Assembly: GCF_019649055.1 (NCBI RefSeq)
Contig: NW_026570362.1
Coordinates: 244,740 to 308,739, forward strand
DNA length: 64,000 bases
From: Paramacrobiotus metropolitanus
Taxonomy: Eukaryota; Tardigrada; Eutardigrada; Parachela; Macrobiotidae
Direction of reading: 5' to 3'
This document shows positions 44,301 through 56,300 of the stretch, in pieces. Within the stretch, counting starts at the first letter, position 1. Each line of letters starts with the position of its first letter. Made by a program: the position numbers and the translations under genes. The notes beneath the pieces were generated by a model. It saw only the letters and a list, made by a program, of their open reading frames with translations, was not told the DNA's origin and did no database searches.

Positions 44301-47228
44301 ATCAGTGAGCCACTCTGCTACGATCATTCCACAATGACCGCCAAGTTTCTGTTAAAATTCATGAAAGTATTTCCATTTCAGTGCTTTGAATGACTTCAGA
44401 CCAGAAAACTGTTTTTTTTCCCGTTTATAACGCCAACTGCATTTGCAAAGTTAATTATCCTCGACATTCAAAAAAAGCCCAAGCACTTATAAAAATATTA
44501 GATTAAATAAATACTTATATAAGAAGAGAAACTATCAAAAATGAAAACTAAACCGTTTTGAAGCTGTGCATTTGTTTCTAAAAACGAAAATTAAATTAAA
44601 ATGAAAAGTCGGAAATGAGCATCCCGAAAAGTTTTTGTAAAAATAATTATGCACTGTTGATAAAGGATAGCTGACTAACCCAAAGCAGCGCCCGTGGCGA
44701 ACGATCCAAAAAACACCCCGAAAAAATTCCCGAAGGCTTTGAAGAGTGCCCCCATCTGGAAGTCTTCACCTTCCTGATACTGACTAGCGTAGTTCTGCAC
44801 GGAGTTGGCGAACACGATGGCCACGGCGTCATTGAGGGCGCTCTCGCCGAACACGATGGCGTGCAATGTCACATCCACGCGGATGTCGTGAAAAATAGCT
44901 AGGATCGTCACGGGATCGGTGGAGGAAATAATCGAGCCGAAAAACAAACAATCTACGAATTAAAACCAATTTAAGTTCGATAAAGTCTTAAGTAAAACGC
45001 AAATAAAACCTAAAAGCGATTGGTTATGTAAAAAAATAATTTATTTTGCTGATATTCAGATCAATCACAAATCAAATAATAAATGAACGGAAACCGGGAA
45101 TAGACCAAACAACAAAAGACAAGTACTCAGCATTTTAAGCAGCAACAGCCAGTGCAGTTATCGGTATGCTTCCGCAGGTTTGCACTAATTAAAATGATTG
45201 AATTTTAAACACTGAAAAAACACCCAAAATAATTACTGAGAGAAGATAAATTAGTCGTGCAAAGACGGACATAAAGTTTGCAGAGCGTACCGTAGTGCAA
45301 TGGCTCCAAAAAAACGCGATGAAATAACGTAGCGTGCGAACTGGCGTTTGGCAAAACTAATGTTGGGTATTAATTTCATTTTCGGTTAAGGATTAATTTT
45401 TCACACTTTGATGTAGTGGCGCTTTTATTTGAAAAGCTATTTATTTTTAAACAATACGACAGCGAAATGCTGAATGCAAAGCTAACTCATTTGATAAGCA
45501 CGAAAAAACAGACGCTACAATAAAATGAATTATTTAAGTTTAAATTACAGATTAAATTGTTAAGCTCAAACTAAAAATTACTTATGATTAAAATAACTAA
45601 AAATTAAAATACATATTTTCCGCGGTTTTACCGTTGAAAGTGAACGACATCGACGGCATCAGCCGCGTGAATGCGAAGGTAATCGCTGCCACCACGAAAA
45701 TGGAGATACTCGTCCCGAAGATCGCAAAGGTGAAAATCGCCCCGAAATTCTGGAAGAAATGCCGGCGCTTCATACTATACCCCGCCGAGAAGATGATGGG
45801 CGGCAGGACAATATTAAAGAAGATCTCCGGGTCGAACGTGGCCTTCTGCTGCAGCATCCGGTCCTTGGTGACGTCGCGGTGCACTTCGCCGCGCAACTGG
45901 TACTCGAAGGTGCGGTTCTCCCAGCGAGCGGGGTTGCTCTTCTTCACCTGCAGATCCAGGTACACCGTCTCCGGGGCAGCGGGACCTCCTGGACGAGGGG
46001 GGCGGTGGTGGTGGGCGGGGTGGAGGCGTTTGGGGGGAGGACGCTGGCCGGGGCGGGGAGGACCGGGAGGGTCACCAGTTGGACGGACATGGGCGTCACT
46101 TCCGTTGCGGAGCCGGCGTACCTGCAACGGCACCGTCAAAATTTACATTCTAATTATATTAATTTGTTTGATATTTTTTTATAATAAAAATTAGCTTTAT
46201 TTGTCCATTTATTCAGTTATATTGTTTTATTGTAAAAAACTTCCGAACTGCTTCCGTCGCGGAGCCGGTGTATGTACGTGTACGGTACCATCAAATTTTT
46301 CTTAATTTTGTAAATAATCTTGATAATTTATTTTAAATTTTAATAATTTAGATAATTGGGCATATCTGGCGTCTGGCGATACTACAAATCCTGAAAATCC
46401 CAAACGTTTGTTAATGTTTCGAATTTTTAGAAATTCGTACATTTTTAACGCTAGATTTGTCATTTATTTAAAAATTAATCAACATTTGCCAACTTGGAAT
46501 TTAGATGATATTTACGCCATTCGCCAACGCGGTAAACTGTAAAGTAAGAAAAAAGACGATTCATTCTTGCTCACTACATGTCGAGAAACCAGTAGACGCT
46601 GTAATGTAATCTGAAAATTCGAATCTACGATTTGGTTAAATATTAACAAGACTGAACACGAGAACACAGAATTATTATTAATACAGTTGCTGCAACGGTG
46701 GGCATGTATGATATGGCATTTGGAGAAAATCGTAGTGTAATGGCTGAGAGCCTGCGCGAACACGCAAGTTGCCATTTCAGTGCTTTAAATAACTGCAGCT
46801 AAGAATTATAATTTTTCCCGTTCGTAACGCTAATTTTATTTGAGACATTTTTTATACAACATAGTAACAGAATGAGCGTTTTGAAGGGGGAACTCACTTG
46901 ATGATAGCTCCGACGATGAGTCCGTAGAGTATAGCCAGACCAGTCTCGTGGATGTAGGGAAAACGACGATGCTTGAAGATCCACACCGTCACCACGGTCA
47001 GCACCAGCAGCATCAGGTAGATGAGGATGTTCAGCGAGTCTACGCGATGGCTGTAAAAGGGGAAGCAGTGGGTAAACGAAGCTCATGGATCACGAGTAGG
47101 GAAGAACGTGTTCGCCATAAGAATGCATGCATCAGCATGAATGCATAGTGTGCAGCACGTGTTCCTTACCTTTCCAGCTCGTGTTCGTCTGTGCGGATCT
47201 CGATAGGGACACCTTTCGACGCCGCCAT
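41374..47228 (-). CDS. SLC9A6/7/9-like: Endosomal-type Na+/H+ exchanger (SLC9A6/7/9 family)
   Basis: Exons: 47228-47170, 47050-46898, 46121-45632, 44952-44680, 43958-43500, 42638-42559 and 41919-41374, all GT-AG. They encode about 686 aa, with twelve or so membrane helices over the first 500. Diagnostic parts: [54 protein letters not shown], the transport motif [65 protein letters not shown] and YVKPLLTH in the tail. This matches organellar NHE6/7/9, which swap luminal H+ for Na+ or K+ in endosomes. Exon 3 is 490 nt where 491 fits: the early frame (YAGSATEV, with an NAS glycosylation site) must shift by one within the proline-rich stretch (about 46120-45985) to reach the helix frame. An alternative acceptor inside the exon (after CGGAAG) would avoid this but loses the conserved start. 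The tail is Ser/Glu/Pro-rich. Confidence 0.88.
42721..44370. repeat. Repeated segments in NHE introns
   Basis: ACAAAAATATTGGTGGGTCAACTTTG with TTTCTAATTATTCAAGAA, then CCACTTTACTACGATCAATCCACA...GACCGCCAA, occurs at 42724-42845 (intron 5). A close version occurs at 44226-44345 (intron 4), and a shorter version (CCACTTCACTACGATCAATCCAC) at 43140-43162 (intron 5). All are in the same orientation. A related CAGTGCTTT...TTTTTCCCGTT word pair is at 44380 and 46780. Confidence 0.6.
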
Positions 47229-47722
47229 TATAACGGATCAATCAAAAAAGATGGTGATGTGTTTTGTAAATAGCGAGGGCTACGTAATCGATGATAACCA
47301 CCACAATAACATTTTTTATTGCTAACAGTCAAACACGTCAGAAAAATGAAGACTGGCAGGCACAGTAGTCGAGCCATTTCACTTTTCAACTGCCAGCGCG
47401 GAGCGTGTTGCGTTTAGCTGAAGCGACCGCCGCCCGGGGTGGCATAAGGCTGCTCAGAGACGGCGGAAGTTATTTTGTTAAACCAGGTATTTCGAGTGAA
47501 TCATCCAGTTTATCACACAGCTGTACGAGCAACGCAGTATAACGTCTACATTCTACACTGTACAGTGTCCTGTGTCCAAATAATTTTTTCCTTTCGAGAC
47601 GATAGGAAGCTCTCGGTCCTACTACCGTTGAGTTTTATCATGGACCGGCCGAAGCGAGCCAGGAAAAAACGCGAGAAATTCGCTCTCTAAGCAATAAAAT
47701 TGCTAAATTGTTGCAGTACATG
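47229..47722. other. NHE promoter region
   Basis: About 500 bp between the NHE start codon and the MITE. It holds a G+C-richer patch near 47400-47450. No distinct promoter element can be named. Confidence 0.3.
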
Positions 47723-48282
47723 TACAGTGGACTGCGAAAAGGTGTTACAACGCGCGTAACCAAGCATTTTTCTGTACTCAGACAGGCAAATTCGTGATTG
47801 GCCGTCGGCCTGCTGGTATTAACACTTGCACCTTGCGCATTTTTCACCGAAAACCATCGACCGATATCTCAAACGAAAGAGAAAATTTCAAGAATTTTAT
47901 ACCAAACAAGTGATTTTTTATGAGATCTAAGAGAAAATCGACGCATTTATGTAAAGTTTCTCGTAGACATAGCATAGGATTGAATCCACGGTTTGGATTC
48001 AGTTTTCACACGGAAATCGTATGCTTTGTCTACGGCAAACTAAAATGGCTCGAATTTTCTGGTAAATCTCCTGAAGGGTGACGTATTTGGTATCGAAATT
48101 TTTGAAATTGTTTTCTCTTTCGTTTGAGATATCGGTTGACGGTTTTCGTTGGGAAATGCGTAAGGTGCAAGTGTTCGAATTCTTGCACGTTTCCTGTTTG
48201 TTGGTCATTTGGTCTTGGCCATTTATTTGGATTGGTCATTCGGTCGCGGACCGAAAGTAACAGGTTTTCGCAGTCCACTGTA
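47723..48282. mobile_element. Tc1/mariner-type MITE with TA target duplication
   Basis: CAGTGGACTGCGAAAA at 47725-47740 is mirrored by TTTTCGCAGTCCACTG at 48265-48280, and TA flanks both ends (47723-47724, 48281-48282). The arms extend far inward: AACCATCGACCGATATCTCAAACGAAAGAG on the left (from about 47850) pairs with CTCTTTCGTTTGAGATATCGGTTGACGGTT on the right (about 48114-48143). The 556-bp element is almost entirely foldback and has no transposase frame. A CAGT start and TA duplication are typical of Tc1/mariner elements. Confidence 0.82.
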
Positions 48283-49998
48283 ATTGATGTTGCGTTACAT
48301 GCTTGTACTTTGTAAATGATAATTACAACCACCAAGCTGCAGACAGCGAAATACATTTGGGATTCATAAACATTAATACACTGAGCGAATAGTGTGTGGT
48401 ACGCATACGCTAATTAAAAATGAAATTACGTTAACAATATTTAAAATTAATTTACTAAAGGGTACATGGCCTGACCCATGCAGTATATGGCACTAATTAA
48501 GGTACCACGGAAACTTTCACTTTCGTGCACTCCCAAACACAATTTTGCACAGCTTTTTTTATGCCTTTGTACGAGTAACCAAATCATTTGTATACTAGGA
48601 CAGCTTAGTACAAACTACAAGGGTGAGAAAACCGTTTGTTCGCCCAACATTTGATTGGGAAGTGTAGTTAGGGTATGTAGTGTGAATGCGTATCGTAACT
48701 TTATTGTCAGTACGAGTATCGTAGCACGATGGGGAGTAACTGAACTGAATAGGAAAGTCGAGAAGCGTAGCTAGGAGGTAAGAGAAGATAGAAGATAGAA
48801 AGTATGTAAAGAAAGGAAATCACGAGAACCAGAAGAACCATACATATTACAGGAAGGTTATGGGGAAAATGAATTCCAAAAAGTTTAACTGAAGACGGTG
48901 TGCCAAACGTCGTATTAATTATGGGACCGATCTCTTTAAAATTTTGCAGGTAGGTGAACATAAGGACAAAAAATGCAAAAAAACGATCTAAAAAAGTGTT
49001 CGGGAGTGCGTGAAAAGAAATTTTCGTGCATGTACACCGTACACGCATTTTTAAGGAATTCTTCAGAAATCTGGTGTAAAATACGGCAACCAGTTAAGAA
49101 AGCGGAAAAAAAGTGGGGGAACATACAGGAAGCACACAGAGAATATACTGTCAGGATACAGTAAGATATACTCGGTATACGATTCAAGAAAACAAGTAAC
49201 TTGCATGAAACTTGCCAAAGAGTAGGTGTGTGACCATGATGAATATTCCGGCGATTTTGGAGTGCTGACACTGTACAAAAATGTTTATTTTTGCTACCTA
49301 GCTGAGCAATAAGAAAGCAAGTTTAACGGCTAAAAAATTTAAACTTTAAAAATCTGCCAAAATTTCGTTCTTCTCTGGAGTTATAAAAAGGCAAAATACC
49401 GATTACTGTCGCGGTGTTTTCTTTATTGATTTTATTAACCGGCGAGCACGAGTACTGGAATATTTACGCCAGCGTATATCAGCATAAAAATCCAGCGCGG
49501 GAACGCGGCCCCCGTCTAGGGAACAGTTTCTCATGCTTGTGCGTGCAATAGTGTAATCACGTGCAATATTTATGAAGTACCTTGTACGCGCAACGTCGAA
49601 CATTTATTAAAAATTATCCATAAACCGCTGCACAACTTTCCTACTGAATATAAAACGGATACTTCGACTTCGTTCGTAAACCGATCACTTACTATTAACG
49701 TGTACATGACAGTCACCAGTACCTCGTGCTTATGGTTGATAGATGTACTGACCCGTAAAAAAAGAATGACTGTATAAGTGATTGGTTTGCGAAGGAAGTC
49801 GAAGTATCAATTGCTGGGAGAGCATTTAAACGGAGTGTTAAAAGTTACAAAGGTAAAAAACGCATTAATGTTTTAAGTCACCGAGCAGCAAAATGTTACC
49901 GGGTAAAATGCCAAAGCATGCACCGACAAGAAGAGCAAATCGTCACATATCTAAGTCGCGTTGTTAACTCTGGAGTAACTGTGGGAAAGTGAGGAGGG
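48283..49998. other. Intergenic, no gene recognised
   Basis: Overlapping frames of 60-113 codons on both strands between 48700 and 49280 have no family resemblance. No RNA gene or repeat recognised. Confidence 0.4.
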
Positions 49999-51436
49999 TT
50001 AGTTTCCTTTTCCTGTGGCGCTCCGCAGTTTCGCTACTGTCGTCGGCCGGCCCAGGCCACGAAGGACCTGCTGGGTAAAGTCTTGTCTGTCTTGGTCGGA
50101 TTCTGGAAGGAAATTTCCGGTCACTTCGTCCTTGTTGTCGGCACACCACTCGAACGTGTACACCCCCCTGCACAGAAATTTTGCATGTTATCCGCTCGTA
50201 GCGGCGTTGATTGGTCAGCGCGTACACTGGACTTTCTGTTTATAATCCTTGGTCACGGTATCGCGCACATGTTTCAGAAACAGGCCAAGGAACACCATGC
50301 CTTCCTCTGGGTTCCATGTTGCCATGGCCTCCTGCCAAATTATTACAAAGAAAATTAGTAATGACCGTATATATTTGTATAGATATCTACACATTGAACG
50401 TAAACATATTTTTACATTTTTAAGCCTACTTCATTATAGCGCAAATGCTGCTAATAGCGCGCGCTTTTCCCCGAGCCAAGGGAAGGGAATTTATGCGCAC
50501 TGAATGTGTCCTGTTGCACACTATTTATTGGCTTCCTTATAAAATTTTTGTACCGCGGACTTACCAACCGATTTCCATTTTTTTTGTCTTAATGGGATAA
50601 TCATGGCGCGATGTATTTTAAGCAACCGCTAATTATCATCGGCCATAAGCTGCATGCAGGCAAAGACCATAAGAAGTATGTACTGTACTCGTACGCGTCT
50701 TACCGCTTTGGCCTGCACGGCGATGTCGTTCGTATCGTACTCGCGGGTTTCCACAAGTACTCCCGCTTCGTCCCACAGACCAACGATCACCTTAGTCATT
50801 CCAGCAATGAACGCCTGGGCCCAGTATTTCGCCAGCTTGTATTGGCTGTAGCGCAAACAAAACGACTATCATCAACAGTAACGCAAAGATGCAAAATCCC
50901 GAGATTCACTAAAACGTCCATTTCCATTGAGATACGGTTTTGGCGGTCGCTTTCCAATGGGCCGTAGCCTTCAGTTCGATATAACTCGCGGGCGTGCCGG
51001 CGACATCCGGATCGCGGCAGTCCACCTCCGCTCCAAACATCACGCGGATGTCGTTGATGCGGCGCGTCAGGAACGAATAAAAGCTGCTCTTGTCCTTCAA
51101 TGGATGGCTTAGAGTCGCTGCCTCTCCTGTATTACGTGTCATCACGTCCTCATATACGGACCCGCTAAACACAAACAACTCTGACAATACTGAATCAAAT
51201 AGGTTTTCTTCGAATAATGACCGTTGCCCAATGCCCGTTATTTGCTCGATATCGTGCTGGGGCAGACTTCTGTGACAGCGTAATACACGTCGTACCGGTG
51301 TTCACAACGCTTTTCGTATTCCAAATCAGCCTCCGACTTCTTGCGTGTGTTTCCCGGGTGCGTGTACCCGTTCAGTGCCATGTACAGCACTCCGTCGATC
51401 AGGACAACGTCGATCTTCCATCCATTGGCTGTACAT
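49999..51436 (-). CDS. DXO-like: DXO/RAI1-type decapping nuclease, 5' end not found
   Basis: Exons, right to left: about 51436-51277 (GWKIDVVLIDGVLYMAL), about 51165-50930, 50845-50704, 50331 to about 50240, and 50167-49999. The second holds FGAEVDCRDPD and SYIELKA, which match the metal-binding motifs E-x-D and E-x-K of the DXO/RAI1 family. The third holds YKLAKYWAQAFIAGMTKVIV, matching the KLLKWWAQSF signature. The fourth reads WNPEEGMVFLGLFLKHVRDT. The last ends in ATGKGN and a stop at 49999. Known members remove faulty or NAD caps from RNA and degrade the transcript in nucleus or cytosol. The N-terminal part, with the first catalytic residues, is not found upstream, so I cannot say whether the gene is whole. 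Some junctions are approximate. Confidence 0.72.
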
Positions 51437-52194
51437 AATGCCCATTCATTATATGTAGTTTCATCGATGCGTTACTAAATTATGTAATAATGTAAAGCAA
51501 TGGTTGCACTTGCAGTTGTTGTTATTTTTATGGCTATTGCCGATTACAGCGTGATATACTGTATAGATATTAAAATCATGCATTCGTAGACGTATACCGT
51601 AAGTGCCGATGCATGCTATACAATTGGTATACATGCGCGGCCATGATTCCGTGCATTCCCATACTCTGTTAATTTTTACATTTGTTTTATCTGCAGCTAA
51701 ATGAATTGTACACGCTGGCGAGAAAAATGAGTGAAATAAGTTCCAAGAAATTTAAATATAAGCAGGGTAGGAGAAGTATCGGGTATGCGCCCGTCTTCAA
51801 AATTTTCAACGTAAAGGTTTTCAGAACATCCCTATTTTCTTGTATCCACAGTATCTTACACCTGCAGCATCCTCTGTGTATGTTTCTATTAAAGTGCATG
51901 TTACTGCACCCAGCTGTCCAGCCCTCAATTTGTTTCACTGCCGTATCCTATCGTATTTTCCTGTATTCTCTCATCTCTGTGTAAACTCCCGTATACTCCC
52001 CCAAGAAATCTTAAAGAAAAAAACGGTAGAATACCGCGGGATGCACTTGTGCGTACTAATGGTAAGTTTGTACGCATCAATGACAGAATTCATCGCTTGG
52101 TTTACGATATGTACAGGCACTTGTCGATTTGATAAAGTGGTAATTGTTTTACTAGCGTATCCCACGGCCACAATGCTCTAACAATAACTCAAAT
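51437..52194. other. No gene recognised
   Basis: Upstream of the DXO-like exons, where its missing 5' exons should lie. Plus-strand frames up to 113 codons are not recognisable. Words such as CCGTATCC and CCTGTATTC recur around 51930-52000, as in the repeat elements to the right. Confidence 0.35.
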
Positions 52195-52500
52195 TCCCTT
52201 TCCGTATCCTCTGCATGTGGATCCTCGATGTATGCTCTAGAGCTTCTTAGATGTCTTAGGTTTTCTTACGTTTCTTTTGCGGGCTACATAAAGGAAACGG
52301 CAGATATATGATAAATTATATTGCAATGAAACAGAAAAGGGTCTGATAAATTAGAGGATATGGGAAACATACGTAGAGCATACAGACCTGCACTGTGAGG
52401 ATCGGGGACAGGGTGAGATACACATCAAAAACATGTGCCGGGGAAAGTTTGCCGTGTACGAAGTCGTCCATATCTAGAGTACTCGTACACAACGATTTTA
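52195..52500. repeat. Possible further foldback-like element
   Basis: A core CTTCTTAGATGTCTTAGGTTTTCTTACG lies at about 52236-52263. The left flank has CCGTATCCTCTGCATG, GGATCCTC and TGTATGCTCTA. The right flank has, inverted, AGAGGATATGGGAAA, TAGAGCATACAGA and GAGGATC. Matches are short and scrambled, so this is only a candidate. Confidence 0.3.
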
Positions 52501-52904
52501 ACAGCAAAGTTATGTAGTACATCGAATGTCTCAGCTAATTTATTACTGCCGAGAAAAAAATTTCAATAATATCCCCTTATAGTTACACTTTTTACGCTGA
52601 ATATTCTGGTCTCTTGATTGCCCATCCCTTGCTAACATTAATTGCCAAGTGTGTAGGATGAGTAAAATAACACCAAAAACGATTCTGAATGGAGGTCCAA
52701 ATTTGTAGTCTATAAGTTTTATAGCGCTCAATTTTCAAAAAATTTATGGAACCTCCGAAATTTCCCGATATACACGTGCCACGACCGATAAACCGCTCTT
52801 GATTGTACGGACGGGAAAAGGATTCTGAATCCAACGGGGATTTTTAACGGATTTTATGTAGAAAGCACCTACGGCTCGTGTCGTACCACTCCAAAAATTC
52901 GACA

Positions 52905-53305
52905 CATCATTTTGCTACGTATTCCCGGGTATTTCACCGGACCACCGGTATTCGTGGATGTGCTGCCTGTATTCCGCTTTATCCGCTCTGTATCCATCAA
53001 GTGTCTCTGCAGTGGGCCCTGTATTCCTGCGTATTTCACCAGTTTTCTTGTGCGTTTTGCCTGTATATTCTTCCGTATTCCTCCGGTACTGGAGTTTTTC
53101 TTATGTTTTCTTAGTTTGTCTTAGTCGGATTACCTGGTGGGAAACAGGCAGAACACGCAAGAATACCGGTGAAATACACGTGAAAACATGGCCCCGTTGC
53201 AAAGAGACATTTAACGGATGCGGAGCGGATAATATTAAGTCGGAATACAGGCAGAAAACGCAGGCATACCAGTTGAATACGCGAGAATATAATAAATACG
53301 TATAG
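52905..53305. mobile_element. Foldback-like element FB4
   Basis: The left arm words CACCGGTATTCGTGG, CTGCCTGTATTCCG, TTATCCGCTCTGTATCC, AGTGTCTCTGCA-GTGGGCC and GCGTATTTCACC are mirrored on the right by GGTGAAATACACG, GGCCCCGTTGCAAAGAGACATTTAA, GATGCGGAGCGGATAA and CGGAATACAGGCAG. The core (about 53093-53125) is GTTTTTCTTATGTTTTCTTAGTTTGTCTTAG, the same word as in FB1-FB3. The arm unit is about 40 bp (GTATTTCACCGGTATTC...CTGCCTGTATTCC). No coding frame and no clear target duplication. Confidence 0.6.
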
Positions 53306-56300
53306 AAAAATAATGTATCCAATTTCGGAGTGACATGAATCGTCCATACAGGGTATATCTTTGAAAGCACGCGCAGATGCTGCCTCATTTATACCGTACG
53401 TGCTTCTCGAAGAGCCTGTGTAGTATCAAAATTCCTGTGCCTCGCAAATTAGTTTGCTCGAAACGAAATTAAGCGAAGGAAATAGTAAACAAAGAACTAT
53501 TTTAAGTAAAATAAGTTAAAAAATAGAATCAGCACAGAAAAAGCTAAAAATATTTTATGAAAGGTTGTAAACACTCTATAAAAGATTGCAAACATTCTGT
53601 AATTCAGTGTATCTTACCATTCGTGGTCCGTCGATTAAACGCAGTCATCATGATTTCCTTTAATGTCCCGTTCCAGCAAACAATTTCCGGCCTGTAAATG
53701 AACGTAATATGAGATAGCAAAAAACCTGCAAAGAAAAACCTGCACAGCCCTTGCGTATTACGTACGCAGCGTCACGGAAGTAAGAAGTATGTGCTGCCAT
53801 CCAGTTTAACAGCAGCATTAAATGCCTGTACATCACAGCAGTCCATGACTTTTCGACGCCCGGATCGTATCCCTGATTCAGATCTATTTCCAGTCCGGTA
53901 ACATGACTTTGGTCGCCTTCTCCGTGTTGTCGGACGATTGGCGGACAAGCTGGTGGATTTTCTCCAGATGCAGCCGTTCCAACTTCCAAAGCCATACCAA
54001 TGCCGACGATATTACCATCTAGCTGAATTTTCCAGCTTAATGGGTTCGGAGATTCCGGGAGTTCCGCAGCCATCGTTCACCGCACAACTCGTCCGCTCGT
54101 ACGTAACGAGGTACTCATCCGCTTCCGACGTACTCGTCCGCTTCCGACGCAGCAAAACACTCCGTCCGGGTCCGTCACAATCACGGTTAATTTCCGTGTG
54201 TAAAAGATGATATAAGGACACTTCTGGCTTGCTTACCACGTAATCCGCAAAGAAAGCAACAGGTCTACCGATCTGACGAAATCGATAGTGATATATCAGG
54301 CAATCTTCGAGAATTTCCAATAATTAACCAATTCAAAACCAGGTACCACGGTGTTCCTACTGTTCATAATTCTACCCAGCACCGGAAAACGCAAGTCACG
54401 AAGATTTTACGAACCGTCGACTGCAGCGCCGTCATCAGTTCCATCACACTTTTTCCCAGGTGACTCCAATGGGAAGATGTGATTGCCATTGTCGATGGAG
54501 ACAATTGCACTCCTTGCTCTTCTTAGCTGAAATTTTGCAAATCAGTGCAGGTGAATATGAACCTGGATAAGAATTCTACGATTATTTTCAGGAGGAACAT
54601 GGATATTCTTTATACGTGTCCCTTTACGGACAAGGGGGAATATATCTTGCTGCCTCATCTTCCCTCATAAACTACGTCACAGACGTTGTACCAACCCAAC
54701 GTTGTGCTGACTCATGCAACAGGTTGCCCGGGGCACGTTTTCTTGTGCACAGAAATTTCAGCAGGCGCGTATAGTTTTGCCGCTATAGTTGGGAGCGGTT
54801 AAGGACGTTTATAAATCGATATCCCTAACAAAGGTCACGAGCGTCTTCTGGAGACATTAATTCCTGATACTGCCAGTGCCCAGTGCCCATCTAGCTCAAG
54901 ATGGAATGTAATTGCAGCTCGTTACATAACGCCCTGTTCAGCCATTAAGTGGAGCTTCAGCTCGATAGTCGGTGCAGTACAGGGAAGCGGTGAGCAGTGC
55001 TGCTGCTTTACCGGTTTCGGTATATCGTTCCACCTGTTGATTTGCGCTGGTTATTACACAGCATCAAGCGCGTTATAAATCAGGAAATGGGGAAGCATGA
55101 TTTTTTCTTCTTTAAAAATTTAAATTATGTGACCGAAACAATAGTAAAATACAATAAATATTAAACAAATATGAGTGATATTAGCTGCAATACAGTAAAT
55201 TTACTTTTGAGTTAATTGTTCGCTGTTCTAATGTGCTAACTGCTAAATAAAAATGTCTGGTTAGGGATATACGTAATTACCACAATAAAAAATTGGATAC
55301 CTCTCCGACATATTTTCATAGTTTCCTTAATATTGCTATGTATTTGAATTTGGCGAACATCTGTCATACGAAATGCGCGTACCGCGTATGCACTATACAC
55401 TGTGGCGAAGCGTGCCGTGGTACGGAGTTTGGCGTAATCCATGAATTTTTATTTTTCGCTGTACTTACGCGTCGTAAACGTTTACGTAGCTGATCCCACT
55501 TCTGTTTGTACGATAAAAACCTTCTAAAATTTGTATTGTGTACGTAACGGCTACAATCGCGGGAACGTCGCCGGCTAAACCAATCAACTCGTCTTTGTGC
55601 TCCCGCTCCCTGTTCCCGGTGTGCGCTATTAGATGTTCCCGGTGAGTATATGTACGTATGCTATGACTTGCATTTTGTAATGGAATTAAGAATTTTGTTA
55701 TACAACCACTGAAAAACGTTTTTTACAATATTGACCGCACTGATATTTCATTAATTATCACCTTTTCCGACTCCATGTTCGTTGCGAGTTTATGACCTTT
55801 TGCGGTAGAAATAGCAAACAAAGTTGAAATTGTAGTATTTTACTCCCGATGCATCCTCCCGGAATAATCAGGGTCTCCAAACACAAATTCCAGCATGAAT
55901 TTCATGGTGGAATTCAAAGCTTCGATTCGTCGATCTGAATAAACTGGCAGTTCTTGTAATTTCATCAACTTGCTGTGTACGGTACATTTGCCGACACAGT
56001 AATTTTCGCCACTTTGAATTCTTGGTAATTTTTGCGAATTCTTGGTGTTCTCCATACAAAATATAATCCACGTGGATAACTAAACCAATCATTTCTCAAA
56101 ATTATCGAACATCGTCCACGAGAGCATACTTGCGATTTTTCCATCGTAGCTGGTTTCCTGCGCGTATAGCATTATATGACCAGGATTAAAATTATATTTT
56201 TATTTAATAATTTGGTATCAAATTAACAGATTCTCTCAGCTCGTGAACATCGGCAAGATCTGCCACCCTGTCACGAAGAAACACCTTAATTACGAACCAG

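Noticed and set aside
45634-46194. Plus-strand frames of 186 and 141 codons
   Set aside because: Antisense to NHE exon 3.
53660-54320. Two minus-strand frames considered as a second DXO copy
   Set aside because: The DXO motifs (E-x-D, E-x-K, the KLLKWWAQSF-like helix) are absent.
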